Shown here: piece after piece, positions 43,752 through 52,647 of the stretch | Numbering within the stretch: the stretch's first letter is position 1 | How the letters are laid out: each line of letters opens with the position of its first letter | Assembly: GCF_000166135.1 (NCBI RefSeq) | Contig: NC_014666.1 | Location: forward strand, 3,906,001 to 3,970,000 | Origin: Pseudofrankia inefficax | Lineage (GTDB): Bacteria > Actinomycetota > Actinomycetes > Frankiales > Frankiaceae | DNA length: 64,000 nt | Direction: 5' to 3' | Position numbers and translations under genes: made by a program | Notes under the pieces: generated by a model | Seen by the model: the letters and a program-made list of their open reading frames with translations, nothing else | What the model was told of the DNA's origin: nothing | The model's database searches: none

Positions 43752-45350
43752 GTGGGTCCTCATGAGGCGGAGGACGGCGTTTACTCGCCCCCGTCGCGGA
43801 GTGAACGTGTCGGACGGGTCCTGGATATCGAAAGCCTGTTCGTGGCCGGCGGCGATACGGGCCGGGTGATGGCCGCCAAGGACTGGTCCGCCACGACGCT
43901 CGGCCCGGCTCAGGGCTGGAGCCAGAGCCTGTGCACGTCAGTCGGCATCTGCTTGGAATCTCGTTTTCCGATGATAGTCATGTGGGGCGCCGACCTCGTA
44001 TATATTTACAATGACGCATGTATACCGCATCTCGGTGACAAGCATCCTGATGCCATGGGAAAGACGCTCCACGACGTCTGGCCCGAGGTCTGGGATGAGC
44101 TGCGTCCGTTGGCCGCTCAGGTGATGTCCGGGGGTGGCGCGACGTGGTCGTCGAACAAACGTCTCCTGCTCCGTCGGCACGGCTACCTGGAGGAGGCATA
44201 TTTCACCTTTTCCTTCAGTCCTGTCCGGGAGGCGTCCGACGGTGGACGCATAGCGGGCGTCCTGTCGACCTACCAGGAGACGACCCAACAGGTGATCCGC
44301 GGCAGGCGCCTGGCCTGCCAGCGAGAGCTCGCCACGACGCTGGCCAGGCTGCGGACGCAGCGGTCCGTGTGTATCCGCGTTCCATCCGTGCTGGGGAACT
44401 ACCCGGACGACATTCCCTACTGCCTGCTGCTGCTCTGGGGACGATGCCCGTCGTTGTCCGCGCCGCGGTCGATCGCGTCGTCAGGGCTGAACGGCCGACG
44501 AACCGTCCGGGCCGCGCTCGTCGAACTCGAGAACAGCGGGGTCCTGCCCAGGATCATCAATACGACGTCGCTCGGAGGCGGTCGGGCCGTCTCGGAGCTC
44601 CCGCCGTGGGGCTCCGTCCGGCTGGCGGCCGGTTCTCCGCCGCCGCGAACCGCGGTAGCGGTGGCGTTGAGAAGCCGTGGGAGCGCCACGACCGTCGGCG
44701 TTCTCATCGTCGGGATCAGCGACCTGCTCGCGCTGGACCAGGACTACCGTGACTTCATCGAAACCATCGCCAATCAGGTTTCGCTCAGTCTGATGCTGGC
44801 ACGTACGTATGAGGCGGAACGCACCCGCGCGGCTTCCGCGCAGCGGAGCTCCCTGCACGACGCCCTCACCGGGCTGCCGAACCGGACGTCATTCTTCAGG
44901 CAACTGAGCAGAGCGCTCCTCCGATCCGACCAGAAGAGCGGCCGGGTAGCCGTCTTGTTCATCGATCTCGACGGTTTCAAGGCGGTAAATGACGCCCTCG
45001 GCCACCGCGAGGGTGACCATCTGCTCCGCGAGGTGGCGGATCGGCTGCGGCGGACCCTGCGGCCCAGTGATGCTGTCGCGCGGTTCGCCGGCGACGAGTT
45101 CGCGGTGCTCTGCGAGGACATATCCACCATCGGCGCGGTCGAGGCGGTCGCCAGCCGCATTGTCGAGGCGCTTACGCTGGCCAGGTCCCGTGACAGGTTC
45201 GTGGTCACCGCCAGCGTCGGCATCGCCCTGTCCGGCCCGGAACTACTCGACCCCGAGGAACTGCTCAACGCGGCCGACCTCGCGATGTACGCCGCCAAAC
45301 GGCAGGGACGCGGACGTTACCTGTTCTACGAGGAGAGCATGCGAAGCTGA
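43752..45350 (+). CDS. PAS-GAF-GGDEF diguanylate cyclase-like protein
   Basis: Signalling protein of 532 residues. An N-terminal PAS-like sensor (about 35-180) contains WSATTLGPAQGWSQSLCTSV and VYIYNDACIPHLGDKHPDAM, as in many blue-light or redox histidine-kinase relatives. A GAF-like domain follows (about 220-360), then a GGDEF domain starting HDALTGLPNRTSFF, with active-site motif RFAGDEFAVL. The motif is AGDEF, a form still found in active cyclases. The metal aspartate is in LFIDLDGFKAVND, and GHREGDHLLREVA is normal. No inhibitory RxxD site is seen at the expected position. Probably makes c-di-GMP in response to an unknown signal. The exact start among GTG codons near 43752-43845 is unsure. 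Confidence 0.8.
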   Translation: MGPHEAEDGVYSPPSRSERVGRVLDIESLFVAGGDTGRVMAAKDWSATTLGPAQGWSQSLCTSVGICLESRFPMIVMWGADLVYIYNDACIPHLGDKHPDAMGKTLHDVWPEVWDELRPLAAQVMSGGGATWSSNKRLLLRRHGYLEEAYFTFSFSPVREASDGGRIAGVLSTYQETTQQVIRGRRLACQRELATTLARLRTQRSVCIRVPSVLGNYPDDIPYCLLLLWGRCPSLSAPRSIASSGLNGRRTVRAALVELENSGVLPRIINTTSLGGGRAVSELPPWGSVRLAAGSPPPRTAVAVALRSRGSATTVGVLIVGISDLLALDQDYRDFIETIANQVSLSLMLARTYEAERTRAASAQRSSLHDALTGLPNRTSFFRQLSRALLRSDQKSGRVAVLFIDLDGFKAVNDALGHREGDHLLREVADRLRRTLRPSDAVARFAGDEFAVLCEDISTIGAVEAVASRIVEALTLARSRDRFVVTASVGIALSGPELLDPEELLNAADLAMYAAKRQGRGRYLFYEESMRS

Positions 45351-45479
45351 CTCAGTACCGGCGACGCATCGCGATGCCGCCCGCCGCCTGAAAGCTCGGC
45401 GCCTTATGGTCGCTGGTGGCGGCCCGTTGGCGGTGGGCGCTCGGTGTGGGGCGCGGCCCCGGCACGAGACGGCGTCCTT

Positions 45480-46289
45480 CTAGCGGTTCGTTCGCCCGAG
45501 ATCGACTGGCAGCTGAATGCCGGTGATGTGGCGAGATTCGTCCGCGGCCAGCCAGGCCATGGCCTGAGCGATATCGTCGGGTGCGAGCGCCGGGTCCGGT
45601 AAGACGCCCTGGAAGAACGCGCCGAGCTTGTGGTCGCCGTCGAGCAGGGAGGGCAGTTCCGTTTTGAGACCCGTGTCGACGCCGTGCGGGTGAACAGTGT
45701 TTACCCTGATTCGGTGCGTGCCGAGTTCGTTGGCCAGGGATTTCGCTAGGCCCGTCACACCGTGCTTCGCCGCCGTGTAACCACCGATCAGCGGCAGTCC
45801 TCGCAGCCCGGCGACCGAGCTGGTGAACACGATCGATCCGCCCCAGCCCTGGGCGATCAGGATTGGTACGGCCGCCTTCACGGTGTGGAAGGCGCCGGTC
45901 AGGTTGACCGCGATCGTCTCGGACCAGTCCTCCAGCGAGATCTCCCACGTGGGGGCCACCGTCGTCATCCCAGCGTTCGCGATGACCACATCGAGCCGCC
46001 CGAGCTGTGCCACGCCATCATCCAGAGCTGCTTTCACACCTGCGAAATCGCGCACGTCGGCGACGCACGTGACCGCCCGCCGCCCGTGCTTCTCGACGAG
46101 TTGGCGGGTCGTCTCGAGATCTTCGCGGGTGGAGCCGGGATAGGAGGTTGTCGCCAGATCGGCGCAGACATCGAGTGCGATGATGTCCGCGCCCTCCCGC
46201 GCAAACCGGACAGCCGCTGCCCGCCCAATTCCTCGTGCTGCTCCGGTGATGAAGGCTACGCGGCCGTCGAAACGGTCTGCCTGCGCCAT
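45480..46289 (-). CDS. Mycofactocin-type SDR oxidoreductase
   Basis: Short-chain dehydrogenase of 269 residues. Cofactor motif GAARGIGRAAAVRF, a lengthened loop after it (LDVCADLATTSYPGSTREDL), NAGMTT and active-site YTAAKHG. The inserted loop between the cofactor strands is characteristic of the mycofactocin-coupled family, in which NAD is held tightly and electrons pass to mycofactocin. The ATG at 46289 has GAGGAGAGG upstream; a longer frame begins at 46340. It is downstream of, and 186 nt from, a TetR gene on the same strand. Probable role: alcohol or hydroxy-steroid/terpenoid oxidation in the adjacent catabolic region. Confidence 0.85.
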   Translation of the reverse strand: MAQADRFDGRVAFITGAARGIGRAAAVRFAREGADIIALDVCADLATTSYPGSTREDLETTRQLVEKHGRRAVTCVADVRDFAGVKAALDDGVAQLGRLDVVIANAGMTTVAPTWEISLEDWSETIAVNLTGAFHTVKAAVPILIAQGWGGSIVFTSSVAGLRGLPLIGGYTAAKHGVTGLAKSLANELGTHRIRVNTVHPHGVDTGLKTELPSLLDGDHKLGAFFQGVLPDPALAPDDIAQAMAWLAADESRHITGIQLPVDLGRTNR

Positions 46290-46475
46290 CTGCCTCTCCT
46301 CGGCTCGGAGTGTGAAGATCGGTCGCGAGCATCGCACCATGAGGTTGCCAGGGCCACGGCCGGTGCCGCTGATCGGGACTACGGCAGCTGCCGCGGGAGA
46401 GAGGTAATCAGGCTGGAACGGCTGGACGTCGTGGTGCCAGCTGAAGTCGAGATCAGGCTGTCCTGAGCTGTGGCG

Positions 46476-47189
46476 TCAGGCTGACGCGTTGCGCGCCAGA
46501 ATCTGCTCGAAACCGCTGATGAGGCACGACAGCGCGAACTCGAAGTCGTCGTCGGTGGTACCGGTGAGCGAATGACCGGCGGCGACAAGGCCCTCCAGCA
46601 GCGGCATCACCGTCCAGTCGGCCATCCGGTGCCTGCGCTCGTCGAGAATCGCGGCGGCGTTCAGGCCGAGAATCCGCTTGTAGACGATCGCACCGCGGGT
46701 GTAGGTCGAGATCGTGTTGAAGATCTGGAGGGCAAGCTCAGGGCTGAAACCGGCGTCCGTGAGATGCTCGACGATCGCTTCGACCGGAAGGAAGACCTGG
46801 GTGGTGGTCTGACGGCTATAGGTGGAGACCCGGGCGAGCAGGAGGTCGGAGAGGACCTCGTCCTCCTGGTGGATCCGGCGGTAGGCCGTGAAGTAGTCGT
46901 GGAGCATCGTGGGCCACGGCACGCTGCGGGCGAACTGGGGCATACGCTCGGCCAGGTTCGCCGCGGCGACCTCCGTCATCGCGTGTAGCAGGTCCTCCTT
47001 CTTCCGAAAATACCAGTAGATGCTTGTCACACCGACGCCGAGCCGTTCGGACAGCGTGGACATGCTCAGCTGGTCGAGCGATACCTCCCTGGCGATCTCG
47101 TACGCGCCCCGCACAATTTCGTCTGCGCTGATGGAGCCTCTCGGACGGCGTCGACGCCGCGTCGCCGTCTCGCTCTCAGGCATGCTCAC
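46476..47189 (-). CDS. TetR-family regulator
   Basis: Regulator of 237 residues with basic N-terminus (RRRRRPRG), helix-turn-helix (ADEIVRGAYEIAREVSLDQLS, then LGVGVTSIYWYFRKKEDLLH) and a C-terminal TetR domain (about 90-237) of the type common in catabolic regulators. GTG at 47189 has GGAG 5-6 nt upstream; an ATG lies 6 nt downstream. Probably controls the SDR gene and perhaps the acyl-CoA region; no operator is clear. Confidence 0.87.
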   Translation of the reverse strand: MSMPESETATRRRRRPRGSISADEIVRGAYEIAREVSLDQLSMSTLSERLGVGVTSIYWYFRKKEDLLHAMTEVAAANLAERMPQFARSVPWPTMLHDYFTAYRRIHQEDEVLSDLLLARVSTYSRQTTTQVFLPVEAIVEHLTDAGFSPELALQIFNTISTYTRGAIVYKRILGLNAAAILDERRHRMADWTVMPLLEGLVAAGHSLTGTTDDDFEFALSCLISGFEQILARNASA

Positions 47190-48151
47190 CGTCGCTCCTG
47201 CCGCGCTGGTTCATGACTCTCGCCCGCATCGAGCCGCTGATGGCCACAGGCCGATTTCCTCTGTATCACCCACCGGCACCATACCGGCCGCGTACCGGAC
47301 GACCGGCCGACGGCTCGGTGATCGCCGGTGTGCGGCCCAGAAAATTCTCGTCGCGCTCCTGTCGCGGTGCCCGGCTGACGAAACGCCCGGCTCGGCCGGA
47401 TGCCTTCGGCGTGCGCATCTTGTGCGTGTCGGACATACGGCAATCGGCGGTCGGCGCGGGGGCCACGGAAAGTCGGGTCGTCCTGTTGGGTAGGTGTGCT
47501 GCGAGACACGGCACGATACCTCCGCCCTGAGGCCCGACGGCTGACCAGTCCCGCTCAGTGGTCAGGCCTCGGCGGCGGCCGTGCGTCCGGCCGACTCGCG
47601 GCGGCGAGATTTCCGCTGAGCGGGAGCTGGCGGCGCGTGAACCGGCCCGGCCGGTACCTTCCGACACACCGTCTCCGACCAGGACGGACCTGGCAGAACC
47701 AGCCCGGCGACAGCGGCGGCCGCGGCAGGCTCGGCGCCGTCGTGACTGCCGGTGGGAGGTACCGGGGCGAACGTACCGGCTCGTCCCGCCTCGGGCGGGT
47801 GGGGCCAGGAGTTCTGGGGCACCTCGGTCGGCCGCGCCGGGGGCGACGATCCGCCGGGGCCTGGCGACACTGGGCGCCAGGTCGTCGCGCGCGTCGGATG
47901 CTCGGCACCGCGATGCCGGCGGAAGGTGGCCCAGCCCCGGTTCGGATGGTCAGGAGAACCGCCAAGGTCGGCTTCTTCCTTTACTGGAACGGATACCGGT
48001 ACGAAATGCTCAGTGTGAAGCTCTACGCGGCCCCACCGAACGCCCAGCCCTCCGAACCTGACAGCACCAGTCACTCCCGGGAATCTTTCGGCCCGCTCTC
48101 GGCGCCTTTCACGGCAGTGGCGACGGTCGGTCGCGGTACGGAGGCGACCCG
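47190..48151. other. Long intergenic stretch, mostly non-coding
   Basis: 962 bp upstream of the acyl-CoA synthetase gene. The last part has a 69-codon frame at 47946-48155 (start MVRRTAKVGFFLYWNGYRYE) whose stop overlaps the synthetase start by ATGA. It might be a small gene, but its ribosome-binding site is poor. The rest holds only arginine-rich frames, no RNA gene and no strong repeat that I can see. Confidence 0.4.
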
Positions 48152-50287
48152 ATGACCCGACCGTCCCTCGGTGCCGGGACGCGGAGCGATCTGGGCGCCC
48201 TGTTCCAGCCGCGGTCGGTCGCGATCGTCGGGGCGTCCTCGAAGGGCGACGGCTTCGGCAACGGGGTGGTCGGCAACCTGCTGGAGGGCGGCTACACCGG
48301 CCAGGTGTACCCGGTGCACCGCTCGGCGACGACGGTCGACGGGCTGCCGACGATCCGGTCGTTCGCCGAGCGGGCCGGCGAGATCGACTGCGCGGTTCTG
48401 GCGGTGCCCGCCGGCCAGGTCAACCAGTCGCTCAGGGAGGCCGCGGCGGCGGGCATCCGTGCCGCTCTGGTTCTTTCGTCCGGATTCGCCGAGGCCGGCG
48501 GCGAGGGCCTGCGGATGGCCCAGGAGATGCGCGACGTGGCCGCGGACCTTGACCTGCGAATCGTCGGGCCGAACTGTCTCGGTGCGGTCAGCTTCGTGGA
48601 TCGGACGGTCCTGACCTTCCTGCGCGGGGTGGGCAGGATGAGTGCCGCGATGGCCGCCTCGCAGGGGCTCGCGGTTGTGTCGCAGAGTGGCGCGCTCGGG
48701 TCGAATCTGCTGCAGGCCTATCGGTATGGCGTGCCGTTCTCGTATTTCGTCGGCACCGGCAACTCGGCGATGCTCGACGTCGGTGACTTCGTCGGGCACC
48801 TTTGCCTCGACGAGCGCGTGACCGGGATCTGCCTGCTGTACGAGGGCCTGCGCGAGAACTCGCCGCTGCTTGGGGCCCTGGAGGCCGCGCAGGAGCGCGG
48901 AACGCCGGTGGTCGCCGTGAAGGCCGGGCGCTCGGCGGCGGGCCAGCGGGCGGCCAGCTCACACACCGCCTCCGCCGTCGGCGATGACCTCGCCTGCGTG
49001 GCGGCGCTGGAGGCGCGCGGGGTCATGGTCGTCGAAGGGCCCGAACAGCTCATCGCGGCCGCGTCCTTCCTCGCCCGCAACCGCCGCCCGTCACCGCGGG
49101 TGGGCGGCGTCAGCATCGTGTCGGGATCGGGCGGGATCGGCGTCCTGCTCGCGGACAGCGCCGAGCGCCATGGAGTGCCGCTCGCGACGTTCACCGACGA
49201 GACGGCCGAGCGCCTCAAGGCGGTGCTGCCGCCGTATTCCACGGTCGAGAACCCGGTCGACCTCACCGCGGGCTCGATCGGTGGGAACGGGGTCCGAGAC
49301 GCGCTGAGGGCGCTGACCGAGGATCAGAACACCGCGGCGGCGGTCATCGCCCTGAACACGACGATCCACGACGAGTTCGGTTCGGAGCGGATGACCACCG
49401 TGGCGCAGGCGGCGGAGGCCAGCGAGGTGCCGCTCGCCGCCGTCCTGCTGGCCGAGGGACGGTCCGGACCTAGCCTCGACATCCTGGAGAGCTCGCCGCA
49501 CCTGGGCCTGTTCCGCAGCACGGATCAGTGCATGCGCACGATCGCGCACTGGATGCGGCTCGCCCGGCCAGCCGGGCCCACGCCGGAGCCGGACCGCTCC
49601 GTCGACTGGGACCGGGTCGCGTTACTGCTGGCCGGCGCACCCCGAGGAGCGGACGGATTGTTGGACGAGCCGACCAGCCAGGCGGTCCTGGCGGCCGTCG
49701 GTGTCGAGGGCCCTCGTCAGATCGTCGTCGACACTCCTGAGGCGGTACGCACCCGCGGCTGGGCCCACTACCCGGCGGTGGCGAAGGTGGTGTCGGCCGA
49801 TCTCCAGCACAAGGCACGCTACGGCGGGGTGGTCGTCGGCGTGCTGGACGAGGAGGCGTTGGTCGCGGCCTGCTCGACGATCGAGGCCAACGTGTCCGGC
49901 CAGTCGTTCCCGGTCCGGATCTCGGGCTATCTCGTCCAGGAGATGGCACTGGGCACGCAGGAGCTGCTTCTCGGCGCGTTGCGTGACCCCGTCTACGGCC
50001 CGATCGTCGTGATCGGCCAAGGCGGCGGGGGAGCAGGACGGCGGTCCTCGGCGCGTGCCACGGCGGCGCCGCTCACCCGGGCGCGCGCGGCGGAGCTGGT
50101 GGCTGGGGCGCCCGCGACCGCGGCCCTGCCCGACGGCGTCCAGTCGTCCGTCGCTCACCTCGCTGTGCGGCTCGGCGAGCTGATGACCCGGTTCCCGCGG
50201 GTCGCCGAGCTGGAGGTCAACCCGTTGCTGGTGACCCACGACAGGCGCGTCGTCGGCGTCGACGCGGTCGTGCGGGTCACGTCCTGA
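48152..50287 (+). CDS. NDP-forming acyl-CoA synthetase family protein
   Basis: Fused ADP-forming acyl-CoA synthetase of 711 residues. The N-terminal CoA-binding domain (PRSVAIVGASSKGDGFGNGV) is followed by a succinyl-CoA-synthetase-like flavodoxin domain and a region with the phosphorylated His in SSHTASAVGDD. The C-terminal ATP-grasp-like domain is present (PAVAKVVSADLQHKARYGGV, LEVNPLLV). It reversibly couples acyl-CoA and ATP synthesis; many actinobacterial members act on unusual acids or as protein-acetylating enzymes. ATG overlaps a small upstream frame by ATGA. A very strong terminator follows at 50364. Confidence 0.87.
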   Translation: MTRPSLGAGTRSDLGALFQPRSVAIVGASSKGDGFGNGVVGNLLEGGYTGQVYPVHRSATTVDGLPTIRSFAERAGEIDCAVLAVPAGQVNQSLREAAAAGIRAALVLSSGFAEAGGEGLRMAQEMRDVAADLDLRIVGPNCLGAVSFVDRTVLTFLRGVGRMSAAMAASQGLAVVSQSGALGSNLLQAYRYGVPFSYFVGTGNSAMLDVGDFVGHLCLDERVTGICLLYEGLRENSPLLGALEAAQERGTPVVAVKAGRSAAGQRAASSHTASAVGDDLACVAALEARGVMVVEGPEQLIAAASFLARNRRPSPRVGGVSIVSGSGGIGVLLADSAERHGVPLATFTDETAERLKAVLPPYSTVENPVDLTAGSIGGNGVRDALRALTEDQNTAAAVIALNTTIHDEFGSERMTTVAQAAEASEVPLAAVLLAEGRSGPSLDILESSPHLGLFRSTDQCMRTIAHWMRLARPAGPTPEPDRSVDWDRVALLLAGAPRGADGLLDEPTSQAVLAAVGVEGPRQIVVDTPEAVRTRGWAHYPAVAKVVSADLQHKARYGGVVVGVLDEEALVAACSTIEANVSGQSFPVRISGYLVQEMALGTQELLLGALRDPVYGPIVVIGQGGGGAGRRSSARATAAPLTRARAAELVAGAPATAALPDGVQSSVAHLAVRLGELMTRFPRVAELEVNPLLVTHDRRVVGVDAVVRVTS

Positions 50288-50363
50288 CCAGGGGAGCCGC
50301 CGCTCTCCCGCTCCCGGCGGGGCAGCGGCGGCCCGCCGGGGAATGCCACGGGCCACGCGGGAA

Positions 50364-50405
50364 GGCCGGCGGGCATCGCGAAAGGCCTCGCGATGCCCGC
50401 CGGCC
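50364..50405. terminator. Perfect 18-bp bidirectional terminator hairpin
   Basis: Two exactly complementary 18-nt arms (50364-50381 GGCCGGCGGGCATCGCGA and 50388-50405) with a 6-nt loop, between two convergent genes. It is the strongest hairpin seen in the window; no T-run is needed for such a stable stem in actinomycetes. Confidence 0.8.
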
Positions 50406-50428
50406 GCTGACTTCCGGGCCGGCACCCC

Positions 50429-51187
50429 CTACGGGGTCAGCACGCCGGTGATCGGCTGCCACCACCAGCTCAGGTGCGGCTCGATCATGGTGTCGGTCAA
50501 CGTGATCCTGGGTGGCCTGCCGGCCGCGACCGCCTCGGCGCGCTCGGCGCGCTGGCCGACAATGGCGTCCTGGGCGGTGGGCACGTTCCCGGCGGCGATC
50601 CGGTAGATCACCAGGTGCTGCCACTGCGGCTTCTCCAGGTACTGCGCCACCGGATCCGCGGCTGCCTCCGGCGCGGCGATGAACCGTTCCGCGGACTTGA
50701 ACCCGTCGAGCTTGAAAACGACGTCGTGGGCGTGCTGGCTGTACCACGCCTGAAACTCGTCGTCCGTACCAGGAACGTTGTTCGAGAAAACAGTGAACAG
50801 GCAGTCGTCCTCGGCGTCGGCGCTGTCCGTTGGATGATCGATCCTTTCCAGCGGTGTGTACCACGCGGACGACGCACCGACGATCCCCGGATTCGCCTGG
50901 TACAGGGTGTCCTGGGGGTCGTGGTCGCCCGACTGCTTGACTTTGCGCAGCTCACTGATCGAGGCCAGGGCGTCGGAGAGCCGGCCGGCCTGGAGCTCCC
51001 AGATGGCGATGTACCCGTAGCGGCGTTCCTTGAGCTGACGCTCGGTCAGCTCGTAGCGCTGGAGGGTGGCGTAGCCCTCCCTGCGATGAAAGACGTCGGG
51101 TGCGTGGACATTGTTGTACCAGTTGTGGTAGGCGTCCTCCTGGCCGGGCTTGGCGCTGGAAAGGACGACCATCCGGTCCGGGCGCAT
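50429..51187 (-). CDS. Duplicated EthD-like (dimeric alpha-beta barrel) protein
   Basis: Protein of 252 residues built from two ferredoxin-like repeats: first SAKPGQEDAYHNWYNNVHAPDVFHRREG (about 11-38), second VPGTDDEFQAWYSQHAHDVVFKLDG (about 137-161). Each has the W-Y/H pattern of EthD/ABM proteins. The repeats pair into a beta barrel that can bind hydrophobic ligands; related proteins assist P450-dependent degradation of ethers and polyketide tailoring. ATG at 51187 has AGGAGGGAA upstream. It is divergent from the amidohydrolase gene with a 161-bp gap. Confidence 0.75.
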   Translation of the reverse strand: MRPDRMVVLSSAKPGQEDAYHNWYNNVHAPDVFHRREGYATLQRYELTERQLKERRYGYIAIWELQAGRLSDALASISELRKVKQSGDHDPQDTLYQANPGIVGASSAWYTPLERIDHPTDSADAEDDCLFTVFSNNVPGTDDEFQAWYSQHAHDVVFKLDGFKSAERFIAAPEAAADPVAQYLEKPQWQHLVIYRIAAGNVPTAQDAIVGQRAERAEAVAAGRPPRITLTDTMIEPHLSWWWQPITGVLTP

Positions 51188-51348
51188 ACGCGTTCCCTCC
51201 TGACCCGTCGACTCAGCGGCCCGAGCGTAGGCCCGCGGAATGGATCACACTACGGGCCGTCCCGGCCACTGGGAACTGTGCTTTTGTCGCTTTTCATGCG
51301 CGGGTAGCGTCCGGCGACGAACACCCGCACTGCGTGAGGAGTCGCCGA

Positions 51349-52530
51349 ATGGCACTGGCGGATGACCTTCGAGTCATCGACACGGACACCCACGTGACCG
51401 AACCGCCGGATCTGTGGACGTCCCGTCTCTCCTCGAAGTGGGGAGATCTTCGCCCACGCGTCGCGTACAACGCCGACTGGGGAATGGACTGCTGGCTTGT
51501 CGGGAACCGCTGGCTGAACCCGGTCGGCTACTACAACTACGCGGGCTGGCACGAGCACCCCCCGGCGTTCCCGCCGGACCTCGCGCGGTCCGACGCCGCC
51601 GGCTTCGACCCGGCCGAACGGCTGCGGCGCATGGACGAGTTCGGCCTGTACGCCCAGGTTCTCTATCCCAACGTGATCGGGTTCGAGACCCAGTCCTTCC
51701 TGGAGATCGGCGACCCGGGGCTGGCGCTGGAGTGTGTGCGGGCGTACAACGACTTTCTCACCGACTTCGCCAGTGCCGACCCACGGCGGCTGCTCCCGAT
51801 CTCGATGCTGCCGTACTGGGACGTCGAGGCGAGCATCGCGGAGATGGAGCGGTGTCGGGAGAACGGCCACCGCGGCGTGCTCTGGGCGGCCAAGCTGCAC
51901 GCGCTGGGCTACCCGCGGATCAACTCCGGGCACTGGGACGACGTCTACGCCGCGGCGCAGGACCTGGAGATGTCGCTCAACCTGCACATCGGGATCGGCG
52001 CGTTCACCAACGATGACCTGAAGTTCCGGGAGCTCAACCGGGAGGACTTCAAGCTCACGGCCTACATCGCCGACACCGCGAGCAGCTTCACGAGCAACAT
52101 CCAGACCATCTCGACGCTGCTGGCCAGCGACACCTTCGACCGGTTCCCGCGGCTGCAGGCCGTCTCGGTCGAGAGCGGCTGGGGGTACCTGCCCTTCCTG
52201 ATGGAGGCGCTCGACTGGCAGTGGAAGAACTCGGCCGGCCCGACGCTGTACCCGCACCGCCGGCTCCCGTCCGAGAAGTTCTTCAGCAACATGTACGGCA
52301 CCTTCTGGTTCGAGCGCCGGACCCTGGAGTACCTCGCGCTGCACCCCGAGTACGCCGACCGGGTCATGTTCGAGACGGACTTCCCGCACCCGACGAGCCT
52401 GGCCCCCGGGCCCGCCTCCACGGCGCGGACGCCTCGGGAAATGATCGAGGACGCCTTCCGTGACGTGCCCCGGGAGATCGCGGCGAAGGTCCTGCACGGC
52501 AACGCCGCCCGGCTCTACCACGTCGCGTAG
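51349..52530 (+). CDS. Amidohydrolase-2-family metal-dependent hydrolase or decarboxylase
   Basis: Protein of 393 residues of PF04909. The metal/catalytic segments are VIDTDTHVTEPPDLWTSR (D-x-H start), MSLNLHIGIGAF (second His), WGYLPFLMEALDW and MFETDFPHPTSL (final Asp/His). The family includes ACMSD-like decarboxylases and hydrolases of aromatic or cyclic substrates, often in steroid and xenobiotic degradation clusters. ATG at 51349 with GAGGAGTC upstream. It is probably the first gene of the plus-strand operon that includes the serine hydrolase and P450. Confidence 0.85.
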   Translation: MALADDLRVIDTDTHVTEPPDLWTSRLSSKWGDLRPRVAYNADWGMDCWLVGNRWLNPVGYYNYAGWHEHPPAFPPDLARSDAAGFDPAERLRRMDEFGLYAQVLYPNVIGFETQSFLEIGDPGLALECVRAYNDFLTDFASADPRRLLPISMLPYWDVEASIAEMERCRENGHRGVLWAAKLHALGYPRINSGHWDDVYAAAQDLEMSLNLHIGIGAFTNDDLKFRELNREDFKLTAYIADTASSFTSNIQTISTLLASDTFDRFPRLQAVSVESGWGYLPFLMEALDWQWKNSAGPTLYPHRRLPSEKFFSNMYGTFWFERRTLEYLALHPEYADRVMFETDFPHPTSLAPGPASTARTPREMIEDAFRDVPREIAAKVLHGNAARLYHVA

Positions 52531-52553
52531 CCGGCTCGATGCGTGCCCACGCG

Positions 52554-52640
52554 GGTGGAAGGCGCCGTGCTGGTGGAAGGGCCGTGCTGGTCGAAGGGGC
52601 CGTGCTGGTGGAAGGAACCTGCTGGTGGAAGGGACCGTGA
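52554..52640 (+). repeat. Five tandem 17-18 bp imperfect repeats upstream of the serine hydrolase
   Basis: Units start at 52554, 52572, 52589, 52607 and 52624, each like GGTGGAAGGGCCGTGCT. They fill the gap up to the ATG at 52648. Each unit contains GGAAGG, a Shine-Dalgarno-like core, so the array offers several decoy or alternative ribosome sites. A frame open through the repeats could add 35 residues to the protein. Confidence 0.8.
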
Positions 52641-52647
52641 GGCACCC

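Noticed and set aside
47946-48155. A 69-codon gene before the acyl-CoA synthetase.
   Set aside because: Its ribosome-binding site is far and weak and only the first 20 residues look protein-like; kept only as a note in the gap entry.
52543-52647. A 35-residue N-terminal extension of the serine hydrolase through the tandem repeats.
   Set aside because: The extension is only the translated repeat (EGAVLVEGPCWSKGPCWWKE) and the hydrolase fold starts after the ATG at 52648.
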